From: Klebsormidium nitens | Lineage: Eukaryota > Streptophyta > Klebsormidiophyceae > Klebsormidiales > Klebsormidiaceae | Assembly (NCBI GenBank): GCA_000708835.1 | Contig: DF237297.1 | Span: forward strand, 34,724-98,723 | DNA: 64,000 nucleotides | Direction: 5' to 3' | Shown here: positions 13,101-24,283 of the stretch, piece after piece | Position numbering within the stretch: the first letter of the stretch is position 1 | Layout: every line of letters begins with the position of its first letter | The notes under the pieces: model-generated | What the model was told of the DNA's origin: nothing | Databases searched by the model: none | Seen by the model: the letters and a program-made list of their open reading frames with translations, nothing else | Position numbers and translations under genes: made by a program

Positions 13101-16100
13101 TTGATCAGCGTCCGTGACTCAAAGTGAAGAGGTTATCCCTGTCACTTCTGCGGTTGTGATCATCTTCTGCGTCCTGACGAGGGCACCCCTAGCGTTAGGG
13201 GCTTGTCCTCGATATGTTTGTAGGCTTCTCAAACGGCGAAGATTTGGGAGGAGGGACGGACAAAACGCATTTACTGGTGGCAATCTTGCTGACGCGAGTG
13301 CTACTACCATCATTCTAAGAGACGCCCCCATTGGGCCATAAGCATTTCAAAAGGATTTGGTGCTCTTTATTTGTTCACAGAACAACCATCAGGGATGACT
13401 TCATCTCCTTACTTGCCCACACACTGCATTCGATTCTCAGTCAACAATAAAAAGCGCACTCCATTGTAGAATAGGGCTCCTGGCTTTCGCCTGCGGCGGA
13501 GGGTGATCCCGTCAGCAGAGTCATTCACACCCGTGCCCCTTCCCACCCGTGCAGTGCGAGCGCGAATTCCACGTGGGCTGCCTGCGCGAGCACGGCGTGG
13601 CTGACCTCAGCGAGCTGCCGGAGGGCGACTGGTTCTGCGGCGGGGAGTGCGCGCGCATCAGCGCGCAGCTGCAAGCGCTGCTGGAACGGGGCCCGCAGGC
13701 GCTGCCGAATTACGTCATGGCGGGGGGCAAGCCGGTGGATGACGGCCGCGAGAGGACGTGGCAGCTGCTCAGAGGGCGCCAGGGGAGCAAGGACAACGGG
13801 AAGGTGCTCGCGGCCGCGGTGGACATCCTCTCGGTGAGGGCACGCTCCAGCCGTCCGTTTCAGAAAGCTGTCAGAAGAGTACCGAAGGAACAAGTGATCT
13901 GTCGATCCAAAGGGCGCCTTTCAGCTCTTCCATGTCCATGCCCCCAGTGAAGTCCGTCACGAGTCGCCCCAGAAAAGCGGTGGGGATGCAGAGGTTTTGA
14001 CGGGATAGAGACGAGCGTTTGAGCCGTTAAGGGGAGCAGACTTGTGGGGTAAAGTAGCTCCCGTTCTACGTTTGAGCTGTTTCAAGTACGAACGGCGGAG
14101 GTCGGCTTCAGGGGATTCAATCGTCGGATCTTGGTGCCTATCAGCCTTTTGGGAAGTTGGAATTCGTCATAGGCGTGCCGGCGAAGGTTTCTTTTTGGCA
14201 TGCTGTGTGATTCTGCTTGGAATAGCAAGCGTTGCTTCTCGAAGGCGTTGCAGAGAGGGGCGTCTGCTTGCACATCTGCCATTTCGAAGGCGTTGCCGCA
14301 AAGGGCGTCCTCTTCTTGAAACTTCGCTTAAGTACTTTAGGCATCCAAATCCTCGCTCGTCGTCCCCACGCGGAAGTGCCTCAACCCAATCATTGACGGC
14401 GCGATCGGCGAGGACCTGCTATTACATCTCCCATCAGATTCATCGCATGAAGAACGGAGGGGATATCACAGATTGCCCCTGAAGTGATTTTTAAGCTGAA
14501 CTTCTCACCCCTGGTCCTGTACAGAGGTGTTTCGACCCGATCATCGAGCGGTAAGGACTTTATGTTGCGCCTTTGGTCAGTACTTGTCCCTGCGAAAATC
14601 AATGCACCATTTGAGCTATCAGTGACGAGCTGACTTCGTACCCGTTATCTCCGTGCAGCGGTGCTTCGACCCGATCATCGACTGCGCGAGTGGCGAGGAC
14701 CTGCTGCCCATGATGGTGCACAGCCGGCAGACCAAGGACCACGACTTCAGCGGCATGTACTGCCTCGCGCTGCGCGCCGCGGGGAAAGTCGCCTCCTGCG
14801 CCGTCATTCGCGTGTTTGGGAACAAGCTCGCGGAGATGCCCCTCGTTGCTACCAGCCTCGACGCTCGCCGCCAGGTGAGGGGTCGCGGCGGGGGAACGGG
14901 CATGAATGAGAAAGTTTGGCGTAAAGGCTGGAAAACTGTTTGGCTTTAGAAGGGCTGGACAATCGTGTTCTGGAGATCCGTTTGGTTTTGGTTGATTTTG
15001 GTAAGGGTCGATGTAGACTTTGTTATGGAAGAAGGCGGGGAGTAGCATGCAGGACGGACTGCCTGATTAAAATGTGTGTGTAGTAGGTTTACGCTCACGA
15101 TTGTTGCGGACCCCGGGTTGCCCTTTTGGAAACCGACTCCATCTTGAGCTGTAGCGGTTCCCTTTCTGCCAAAGATAGGCTGCTGACGTTGCAGAGCATG
15201 CTAATTGTTGTCCCTCAGGTTTGTCCAGATTGTCAGGACAGCAAGAGTACTTTTGGTACCCGGCAATGACGGTATCTTTGCTTTGCTCTATGAATTTCAG
15301 GGCTCTTGAACATAGTGAGAAAATCCAACGTCGGCTTTCTCCGCCTGTAGGGTCACTGTCGGGCGCTGATGACGGCTACTGAATGGCTGCTGACGACGCT
15401 GGGGGTTGCTCGCCTGTCGCTGCCAGCCGCAGAGGGGGCGGAAGACACGTGGCAGACCGGGTTTGGGTTCAACAAGATGTCCCATACAGACGTAAGTGAC
15501 CTTTCTTGGGTCTGCCACGTGGAGTACTCCCTGCCCCTGCGTTTAGCATTGTTGTTTGTAGGCGCGGGTACATTGGCCCCTCAAGCATCTAAGAACTTGT
15601 CCCGTAGATATTGCTGCATTGCTCAGATGCCTTTTTTGCATGGCTATCTTAACCCGCATCCGCGGAGTTGTCTTTCGGCACAACTCCATGATGGCAACTC
15701 CAGACTCATCGTTCTCTCGTACTCTCGCCATCAAAGCAGATTCGATCATTTGGCGAAGCAGTTTTTATGCCCATCACGAGTGAAACTGACGCAACGTAAC
15801 CACAATGCCTAGGGCCACTTGCTCTGTTCCTTACTGTGTCCGGTTCAGCACTTCGTCTCTTACAACCTTGGAAAGTCGCTTTGAATCACAAAAGCAACAC
15901 AGACAAGCGCCGACAACCGTCTGACCCGTTGCCTCTTGCCGCTTCTTTTCAGCTCCAGAAGTGGCGTGCGGAGCTGCAGGCCCTGCTAGTGTTCCCCGGC
16001 GCCTCCATGCTCGAAAAGGTGATCCCCCCACTTCCCGGGATGGCGCGCCCACAGCCGTCGCCCCCATCTTTGCACCCGCGCCAGCTGTCGGGCCGTGCCG

Positions 16101-19100
16101 CGGGAGAAGGGGGGGAGCGGATCATGGGGCGGCCGATTGAGGAAGCCCTGGCGGCAGCGGCGGAAGCACGCAGCCGCGGGATCAGCAAGGGGAAGAGGAG
16201 CAAGACGAGCAGGAGCGGGCAAGGTGAGGATTGATACTTCTGTAACTAGCAGATTAGTCTGAGTTGACTTTTCCTGACGAGTTCAGATGGAGCATGGAGG
16301 TTGTATGAATGTGCAGGAACGGGGGTGCCGCTTTGCTGGCCCGTGTGTGATGACGAATTGTCGAGATGTAAGTTTAGAATGTTTGCGCGAGATGGCTTGG
16401 AAATCCTCATGGTCGCAGAAGTCTGGCATACCCCTTGCGTATTTCACGGATTACATCTGGCATCCTAGTCCAGTTCGTCAGTTGGTTGGTAATTGACGGT
16501 TCACCGTTCTGTTTGTCGTCTTTCTCTGCCCTCTCCCTGCAAACGCCACAAGAGGAACTTTTCGATTCCGCAATCTTTCGATCCACGGTCTCTATCCCGT
16601 AGGGAGGTCTGGAGGCTTGTACTGACTCGGCATCTTTCCGCAGGTGCCTCATCGGCTCAGGATGAGGAGGCGTCAGGCCCCGCCGCATCCAGCCACTCCA
16701 CTGAGGAGGACGCCCCCATCCTAGTTCAATTTGGGCGCAAGAAAACCCCCCAGCCGGCAGATTCCGACGACTCGGTGCCCATTGCTCAAATGCACCTGCA
16801 ACTGTCGGAGGCCCAGTCGCCCGGCAAGAGGAAACGGGGCCGCCCGCCGGGTAGCGGAAAGCCAAAAGTCAAAAGCAAGCGGGGGCGACCGAGAAAGCTG
16901 CCTGTGGAGGGGGAGAGTCGCCCGGAAGAGGCGACGCGGGAGTCGGACGGGGAGAGCGTGGATCTGGGCGGAGATGGGTTGCCACCGGCGGCAAAGAAAA
17001 GCAGAACGGAGGGAGAAGGAGGGGTGTTGAATCTGGAGGGGGTGGAGGGAGGGGCGAAAGTGTCGCCGATCCAGTTGCAAAGGAAGGCGCTGCAACATAC
17101 GCGGCCCCGGTCGATTCTGGGGAGACAACAAGCGAAGGGGTCGGGCGGGGAAGATGGGACGGAGTCGAAGGGAGAGAGAGAAGGCCCGCCGGTGGACAAG
17201 GCGACGATGTTCCTGGCGAACGTGCAGAAGTTCAAGGACAAGAAGCGGCAGCGGAGGGAGAAGATGCTGGCGGCGCGGCTGGCCAAGATGGGGGGGGATC
17301 CCCCGGAGGGCGCGGCCGAGAAGGTGACGTCAGCAAGCGAGGCGTCGAGCAGGAGCACGGGGCTCAAGGGGCCGCGCAGCAAACGGCGCGCGCGCGTGTT
17401 TGTGCCGGGGGCTGAGTTCTGGCTGCCGGGGAGGGAGGAGGAAAGCGAGGAAAAGCAGAAGCCGAGCAAAAAGATGCGGGTCGTGACGGAGAAAAAGCAC
17501 AAGGCGGAGGTCGAGAGTGGGGCGGCGGAAAAAGAGGCGCTGGTTGTGCCAGAGGGGGGAAGCAGTCCGGCGAAGGGCTCGCGAAGAAAGAAGCAGAAGA
17601 AAGCAGGAGGAGAAGAGCAGCAAGACGGTGGGGGGAGCACCGCGTCAGAAAAGGCGCGCGATAGTGCTGTGGAAACGGCGGAGGCGCTGCGGGAAGTTCG
17701 CGTGCTAAGCAAAAACCTGGAGCCTCACACGGGGGGTGACGAAAAGGACGGGGGAGGTCAGAAGAGCGGACGAGAAGCAGCGCAGCGCGGGACCGCCGAT
17801 GGGGAAACGGCAGGCCGAGACCAGGAAGCGGAGGGAAAAGGGGCCAAGAAGCGGAGACGAATGGAGAACGCCGAGACTCCAGCGGGGGAAAAGAATTTCA
17901 CAGAAGGGGCGAAAGGTGTCCAAGGGGAGAGTAACAAAGAGGCGGAAGGTGTTGACGGGGAGACTTTTGTGGAGCAGGAAGAGGCGGGATCAAAAGAAGG
18001 GGCCGAAGAGGGCACTGCTGGAAAGGAAGTGGAAAAGAGGAGGTCGCGAAAGAGAGCGCGACAGTGGGGAAAGCGGAAACGGGCGCCGAGGAGTGGCGGC
18101 GACGAAGGCACAGAGCCCGTCGCAAAGGATTCGGTGGTCGATATTGATTTTAAGGGGGATAGCAGACCGGGGGACGAAGTATCCCCCCAGCAAGAGGAGC
18201 AGATTGGCCAGACAAGGAAACACGGTCGAAGCGAGCGGACCGGGACGGCTCAGATGGCTGCTGTTAGCGAGGGGACTGCCGCGAAAGGTGATTCGAGCGT
18301 GCAAGGCACGAAGAACGGGTTGACTGGACACGGCAAAGGGGTCGGTAACGGAGGGCAAAGAGTTGCGGAGCTGAGCGGGGGCTTGGAGACAAAACAAGCA
18401 ACGGGCCGAAGTGCTGAAGAAAGGCCGGGGGGGCTGGTTTACCGCAGAAAGAAAGGCAGGGGGGCGCAGGAAAGGTGGCGAGAAGCTGCACCGGAGGCGG
18501 AAGCTGCCCTCGTAAAAGAGACGGTCGAGACGGAGATTGTGTTTCAGGGGGCAAATGCTGCTGCAGGCAGAGAGGGGGGGCGAGAGCAGACAAAACCGCG
18601 GCCGAGCGGATTGCTCGTCAAGGGGGTAAAGGGCTTCCTGATGAGGCAACCCGCAGCGTCACCCCCTGCTGATGTCATCCCTGAGCCGCCAGCAGCCTCG
18701 GTGTCCCCAACCGGCGTGCTTAGCGAGAAGCAGGCGAAGAAGAGGCTCGATAAGGCTGCTGAGAAGAGGGCGAGCGGAGTGATTGTTAAGGGCGTCAAAG
18801 GGTTCCAGAAGAAGAAGGGTCCCGAACCTGGGCCGGTGGTTGGCAGCCAGGAAGTGGTACTGGAGGGGGGGACAGGTGGGGAAGTGTTGGAGGCAGGAGG
18901 CAACCATGACAGGGAGGAAGGAGAAGCGGTGACGGGGAGGGACGCGTTGCCTCAGGAGGAGAGTGCGCCAGAAATGGGCATAGGAGACGGGCCGGGGGTA
19001 GAGGAGGCAGTGAAGGGCGGAGAGGGCGGGACAGAGCCGGCGGAAGTGAAAGTTGTGGAGAGTTTGAGAAGGGTGGGCGGTAAGGGAAAGAAGAAGAAGA

Positions 19101-19477
19101 AAGGCAAACATGTACGCAAACCGCCGGGGGAGGTTGAAGTGGTTGAAGAATTGGTGGTTCGGTTAGATCAGGAGGCTGCTGATGGCGGGCTTGGCAAAGA
19201 AGGGGCTGACGCAAGCGCTTTGTCGCTGGATGGTGCTGTTAGCGAGAGAGGATCAGGGGAACATGCTGATGGGCGCAAGGGCAGGGATGGGGAAAAGGGA
19301 CGCGAAGAACAGGGGGAGAAACAGGGAGTTCCCAATGGGGCCGGCAGAAAGTTCAGAGTGCCGCGCGAGTTGCAAGCGCTGCAGGCTGCCCCGGGGACTG
19401 GTGCACCGGCAGACGGGAGCAAGGGTGCAAAGGCCTTTGCCGGCTTTTTGTCGAGTACTAGACAGAGGGTGCGCTAG
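7113..19477 (+). CDS. IDM1/ROS4-like PHD-finger GNAT acetyltransferase with long AT-hook tail
   Basis: Sixteen exons: 7113-7280, 7462-7539, 7739-8443, 8590-about 8649, 8801-10060, 10462-10530, 10767-11046, 11414-11640, 11929-12224, 12709-12955, 13555-13833, 14659-14874, 15351-15491, 15953-16223, 16287-16367 and 16644-19477. They give about 2,400 residues; only the exon 4 donor is uncertain. Domains in order: a zinc-knuckle-like CKRCGQIKKGHKC (near residue 588); a Tify-like/TDM module with FEKHAGSVARHPS (about 740-815); a PHD finger (CSACGEEGN, about 855-895); a second TDM module (FEQHAGKGARRNP); two more PHD-type fingers (CAECGDGGN and CILCRMQD, about 1016-1155); and a GNAT fold with EMPLVATSLDARRQGHCRAL and WQTGFGFNKMS. 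This order matches plant INCREASED DNA METHYLATION 1, a histone H3 acetyltransferase that promotes DNA demethylation. The last exon adds about 940 charged residues starting with AT-hooks (KRGRPPGSG, KRGRPRK). Arabidopsis IDM1 has about 1,190 residues, so this protein is twice as long. Confidence 0.85.
14375..14420 (+). pseudogene. Degenerate intronic copy of the start of GNAT exon 12
   Basis: Inside the intron 13834-14658, about 46 bases closely resemble the first part of exon 12 (14660-14706). Both include the shared block GGCGAGGACCTGCT. The differences are mostly transitions, as expected for an old duplicate. A shorter copy follows at 14525-14550. Confidence 0.7.
14525..14550 (+). pseudogene. 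Second intronic copy of the exon 12 start, with splice-like borders
   Basis: A 26-base stretch reads like the first bases of exon 12 (TTTCGACCCGATCATCGA). It is preceded by a TACAG acceptor-like site and followed by GTAAGG, so it could be spliced as a mini-exon. At 26 nt it would shift the reading frame. Confidence 0.6.
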
Positions 19478-20708
19478 CCTATCCTGCCAGTTGAAGGATT
19501 GCTTGGTAAAGAACAGTGGCAGCATTGATGCTTCCAAAGATACACGAAGTGCCAGCGTTTAAAACCGGATGTCAAGACGAATGACTTCGACCTTGGCAGG
19601 AGTTCTTGTAGTCCGCTTGAAATAAAGCGACAGCCGAGGTCTGCACACGACCTTGAGTGCAAGCTCGAGTGTTCGCTGTGATCACGCTTTTGATGTGAAG
19701 GGATTTCGAAACCAGTCACCCATCAGTATTACTAACTTGTGCGGGCCAATATCATGCATGTACCTAGCTCTGACAATAATTCATGCCGGGATAACGCAGG
19801 CCAAAGAATGTTGACTTATATTCAGCCGCGCCAGCTAAATATACAGCTAGAGAAAGCCAATATGGCAATGAGACGCTGACCGTGGCCGCACCGCGCACCA
19901 TGTTATATCCGTGTGAGGCCGGCATGCGCCGATCAGTGTTCGAGCCATGATGTATCATTATACATACGTATACTGCAACATGAGATGCAGTCACTGCCTG
20001 GGCCATCAGATGGCATCAGTGCGTATACGCTTGAATTAAAAATCTATGCACGCATTCGAGATATATCGAGCTAGCCCCTGCCGGCGGCCATGCATATATA
20101 TGCACGTTCAATAACTCATGGCCAAATTTGTGCAATTCAATATGCGTTAAGCCTGATCTACATAATTCATGCATATTGCAAATATCACACAATCATTCAA
20201 TGAGTCCCGATGCTATATCGGCACGGTCCGATCGTAATTAACTATAGTGACGGCGTACTAAAGCCTGGCCGCGCCACAAACTTTGCCAGACAGACATGCG
20301 ATTAATTGGCAGTATAGCACGAACGTTGAGAAACTACTCAGGCCATGCAGATCTTACCTGCATGATCTGCAATTGCACATGCTGAGTATCAGCTGGTACA
20401 ATTCAGACTGAAACTCCCCGGAAGTAGTCAATAGTACACTCCGTCTCTTTACAAAAGTGCGCCGTGCAAGGTACATAATTCGAGTGCCCTTTCCTGTCTG
20501 AAAAGCTTGTCTTATTCCACTGCTGAGTCCATTCCCCGTCCATTCTATCAACTGCAACTAACGGTATCATCCAAACACAAGGCTCTTGCATTGATGCTCG
20601 CTAGACATCAACACTGGTGTAACGTTTGCCGTAAGCACGGTCCGCAGAAGTACGACGTGCAGCCTCACCAGCCCTACTTCCTCAAGTATAGTACAGTAAA
20701 TGTCGACC
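19478..20708. other. Convergent intergenic region, AT-rich with many palindromes
   Basis: This spacer lies between the 3' ends of the IDM1-like and F-box genes. From about 19740 to 20350 it is dense in short self-complementary words (CATG, TATA, GATC, AGCT, TGCA), including a 14-bp palindrome TGCATATATATGCA near 20090. No gene is supported. Confidence 0.6.
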
Positions 20709-22052
20709 CTATGACTCGTCCTCCAGATATTCCACATTCGGGAAGACTGCCTCCAGCGTGCTCTTCTCCCAGCCCCTCAGCGGCCAGAGAGGCCTCACCT
20801 GAAACTGCCGCAGCGCAGGGCAGGCCCTCGCTAGTGCTGCCCCCTTCTCTAGACTGCTGGGCTGCCATAACTCGACCGACAGGTGGCGCACCAGGGGCAG
20901 CTGAGCCCCGCCCCACAGGAAGCGGCCTTCCCCCCCGGCATTCGGCAGCGAGTCCAGCAACCGCGCACTGATCTCCAAGCTTTCAAGCGCCGGCGCAGAC
21001 GCGAGTGCTTGCAGGAACCCCTGTAGTGAGGGTGCTCCAACTACGTCCCCATGCCCTGTGAACAGAAGCTGCAGACAGATGAGGTCTTGCTTGACAAATG
21101 ACAGCTGGTGCTCAAAGTAACGCCAGCGCCACCAGTCGTGGGACTCAATTGTGAGGTGCTTGATGCTGCGGGGGGCTTGCGAGATGGCCCCGTTGAAACC
21201 GCTGAAGATGCACAGGTGTTCGAGGCGCGGCGCCTCTAGGTGTGTGGCACCCATCCCTGTCGAACTGCTGAGAAAGAGGCGGAGGCAGGCCAGGCTGGCG
21301 GCGCGCACGGTGCAACTAGAGATGGTGCAGCGCACGCCCGAGATGTCCACCTCGAACAGGGAGTTGGAGAAGATGACAGGTGCGCGAAGCTGGCTTACGC
21401 CTGATAGAACTAGAGTTTCTAGCCGGGGGAAGGCTTCCTGCAGGCGCACCAGGAACTCATCTCGCAGGTCGCGCCCGCACGCGGTGAGGGTCAGGTGGAG
21501 AAGGCTGGGGGCGGGGGGGATGGGCGGCGGGCGACTCCAAAGCGGTTCAACCATGTCCGTCCAGGGGGTGAGGGCCAGGCTGCGCGCGCTGCTGCCGTAG
21601 CCCACGTCAATGGAACAGCTCTCCAGGCAGGGCAGGCCGTCGTGCAAGAACGGCAGGAAGACAACGAGCGGGACGGGGAACTGCACCAGATGAAGCACGC
21701 GTGCATGGTCCTTGGCCGGCAGGAGCGCTGCCTTGAGGGCCTCAAAGCCTTCCGGTGTGAAGCGCCCGGCGGTGCTGCTGGTCCAAGTCCCATCGACGTC
21801 GAACCGCAATTGCAGGATTGTGGCCCCACATGGCGCATTGCGTAGAGCGGCCCCGAGCTTAGGGACCGCGTTCTGCTGGGTGCAGTCCCAATTGAGAGCG
21901 TAGCGAGCGGTGATGCGGCGCCAGTCCTTGCACACGAGAAGCAGATTGCGAAAGCTGCTCCGGGCGCTGCTGCGCAGGACCTTGCCGAGGATAAGGTCCA
22001 ACAGGTTGTCTTCTAGGGAGGCTATCCAGCAAACGCTTCCGGGGGACTCCAT
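20709..22052 (-). CDS. F-box protein, single exon
   Basis: An uninterrupted frame encodes 447 residues from the ATG at 22052; the same frame stays open upstream to an earlier ATG at 22241. I prefer 22052 because the F-box follows it directly. The N-terminal F-box is visible as SLEDNLLDLILGKVL, with LLLVCKDWRRI in its second half, the usual Skp1-binding pattern. The remainder contains loosely periodic leucine-rich segments (LLHLTLTACG, LETLVLSG, LEHLCIFSG, IKHLTIESH, LESLEISARL), which suggests an irregular LRR or FBD-like substrate-binding region. Its likely role is substrate choice in an SCF ubiquitin ligase, with the substrate unknown. It is the only clearly intronless gene among the recognised genes here. 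A retrocopy origin is possible but not shown. Confidence 0.8.
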   Translation of the reverse strand: MESPGSVCWIASLEDNLLDLILGKVLRSSARSSFRNLLLVCKDWRRITARYALNWDCTQQNAVPKLGAALRNAPCGATILQLRFDVDGTWTSSTAGRFTPEGFEALKAALLPAKDHARVLHLVQFPVPLVVFLPFLHDGLPCLESCSIDVGYGSSARSLALTPWTDMVEPLWSRPPPIPPAPSLLHLTLTACGRDLRDEFLVRLQEAFPRLETLVLSGVSQLRAPVIFSNSLFEVDISGVRCTISSCTVRAASLACLRLFLSSSTGMGATHLEAPRLEHLCIFSGFNGAISQAPRSIKHLTIESHDWWRWRYFEHQLSFVKQDLICLQLLFTGHGDVVGAPSLQGFLQALASAPALESLEISARLLDSLPNAGGEGRFLWGGAQLPLVRHLSVELWQPSSLEKGAALARACPALRQFQVRPLWPLRGWEKSTLEAVFPNVEYLEDES

Positions 22053-22241
22053 GTTTTCACAGAGGAGGGCCGCAACATGACGGGCTAGACTCTCCTTTCC
22101 CCCGCAACTGCAAATCCTTTTCTGTTGAACGTCCTCCCTATGCTCGTCCTGCAAAATCCTCTGCCTGGCTTCTCGTCGGCAGTGGATTCTCGTTGACTGT
22201 CTTCTAAAACTCAGAAGAGAGAATGCCCACCAGCTCGTCAT

Positions 22242-23996
22242 CCATCATCATGTGTCCATGGAGCCGGCGCACATGAGCATACCATTGAGCAATGTAGCAT
22301 TGGTGAACAACCGTCGCGTTACCTAGCTTGAAGGTACCCAGAATGGTACGTACCTTCTTGCCACCTCTATGCAGTTCCGCCCTTTGATTGGTCGAACTCA
22401 GTTCCATGTTTACCATGTGCACCATGTGGACAAGTCGAGGCCCAGGGTTGCCTTAATTTGACAGGCTTTGTGCTGGTGCCAGATCACTTGCAGAAGGACT
22501 CGGGCCATGAAGCAATGCACGCGGAACGCCGGATCTCGGAATTGGTTTCTTGTATCCCGCATTGGCTACAGCTATCACGTGGCTAATGATTTTCTGGGCA
22601 AACTTGAAACCGTCGATGAATTGATATTGGACCGTACAGATTGCTTGGACACTTGAAATGGTTCGCCCGTCCGAAAGGCTCCCTAAAACTGTCCCAATGG
22701 TGGACCTTCTTTTTGGCAATGCCAGCAAACGCATCAGGCGTGGCATTGCCTTGTATTACCCCTGTACGTCCTCTCCCGTTTCCGCCTCCAGAATCCATTG
22801 CCGGTCAACATTAAAATTTCAACGACAGTCTGAAGTGAAGTTCTCAAAGTTGTAACTCAGTATCTTTAAACGAATCAGGAGCCTGAAAAGTTGCTACCAA
22901 TTCCAAAAGTTCTACGATGGCCTGTACGGTTGCACCGGGTACCCTACCGGGCTCGATTATAGCCCCAGCTGTGCCCGGCGGAAGAAAGAATCTTTGGGCC
23001 ACCGCGACGGGACCGCGACATCATTTTGTACCGGGCGTCGTCGTACGGCATTCATTTCCGCATCTAGAGTGGGACGAATCTCAAATAAGCGAGGGAGCTG
23101 CGCATTGCCATTTTTCGCGATTGATAAATCGCCCCCAGAACTTGTCAGCCTCTCCACCAGCATGGCTGCCGCATGAGGCAAGACAGCTTCCGGAAGGCAT
23201 TGTCTTTGCTTTCATGGGGCTACATTTCTGCTCAGGGCCCTATGGGAAGCATCCTTGCAGATTTTAATGGCCGGTTTCTGCATTCTTCGTCTCAGCAGAA
23301 GGTTGTAAAGTGTGGTGAAACTTTTCGGGAGGAAGGTGAAAGACATTTGAAGTGACAAGCTGCATTCGCGGAAACATGTTCTCAGCTCGTTCTCAGGCAT
23401 AGAACAAAGGTGCAATGTGGTTTTGAATGCATCCTGAGAGGAATCAAGACTTTCGCAGACTAGAATGCCACAATGTTTGCCCTGTAGACCGGAATTTAGG
23501 CTGTCCGAAAGCTGAACATGAGCTCCCTAAGGAGAGCTCATTGATTTTTGCGTATGTGACAGGAGACAATGCAGCTTATAAATGCTTTCTCGCAGGAAGG
23601 CATTTTCATTTGCCAAACGAGCAGAACGGATCCTGCAAACGAAAGTTGGGAGTTGGAATCCCCATGACGAGCTGCACATTGCAGTGCTCATGCTCTCCCT
23701 CTCTACAGAGAGTACAGAGCTGCCAGCCATGGCGAGCTACTAAGCTACTCTTAGCTGGCTGAGCCGGGTTCAGCTCACAATCCGTCGATCCAAGTGTCGA
23801 TGGTACCGACGGTCCAAAGTTGAAGTTGAAGTTCCACTCGATCGCGTCTGGCCGCTCGATGACAAAGTGAGCTGATCGGACGGCAGCGGGATAAAGGAAC
23901 GGAAGTTCCCAGCCTTTTCAAGATCCGGCGTTCCGCGTGAATGAAGGTCATACCGTAACCTGTGTCACTACCCCGTCACTACTACAGATGCCTACA
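22242..23996. other. Intergenic region, no gene supported
   Basis: Only short frames of up to about 116 codons occur here. None has family motifs or consistent splice signals. The part near the F-box gene should hold its promoter. Confidence 0.5.
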
Positions 23997-24277
23997 AGGC
24001 CTATCCTGGACTCGGAGGTCGCAGAGTCGCGGTGAAAGTCGCGGACGAAAGTCGCGGAAAGTCGCGGAAAGTCGCGCAACGTCGCGGTGCATTGCAAGCA
24101 TCTAAACACAAAACTTGCTTGAAAACATGTTTAACCTAAAGCTTAGTAAGGTTTTGGTGAAAGTCGCAAAGATCGCGAAACAAAGTCGCGGAGCAGTCGC
24201 GTAAAGTCGCGAAGAATCGCAGAAAGTCGCGCAACGTCGCGGGCAACTCTGGCAACCTCCGGGTCCAGGATAGGCCT
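23997..24277. mobile_element. 281-bp terminal-inverted-repeat element filled with GTCGCG arrays
   Basis: The two ends are inverted copies of about 30 bp, starting AGGCCTATCCTGGAC and continuing CGGAGGT with a few mismatches. The 6-bp sequence CCTACA sits immediately outside each end (23991-23996 and 24278-24283), consistent with a target-site duplication. Inside, two arrays of a degenerate 7-11 bp unit (AAAGTCGCGG and variants), both in the same orientation, flank a spacer of about 90 bp with lower GC. There is no coding capacity. The ends do not match a superfamily I can name, and a 6-bp duplication is not typical of hAT (8 bp) or Mutator (9 bp). Confidence 0.7.
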
Positions 24278-24283
24278 CCTACA

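Noticed and set aside
16786-19422. Long minus-strand frames of up to 308 codons opposite the tail exon
   Set aside because: They are antisense shadows of a strongly biased, Gly/Glu/Lys-rich coding strand.
16493-19477. The last exon of the IDM1-like gene as a separate AT-hook protein starting at 16493
   Set aside because: The first 50 codons of that frame lie in an intron. The acceptor at 16643 joins in phase with exon 16287-16367, which joins in phase with the GNAT exons.
22453-23762. Short frames on both strands downstream of the F-box promoter
   Set aside because: All are under 120 codons, overlap each other on opposite strands, and show no motif or consistent splicing.
24014-24245. GTCGCG repeats as a CRISPR-like array
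   Set aside because: Units are short and degenerate, there are no unique spacers, the genome is eukaryotic, and inverted ends with a 6-bp duplication fit a mobile element better.
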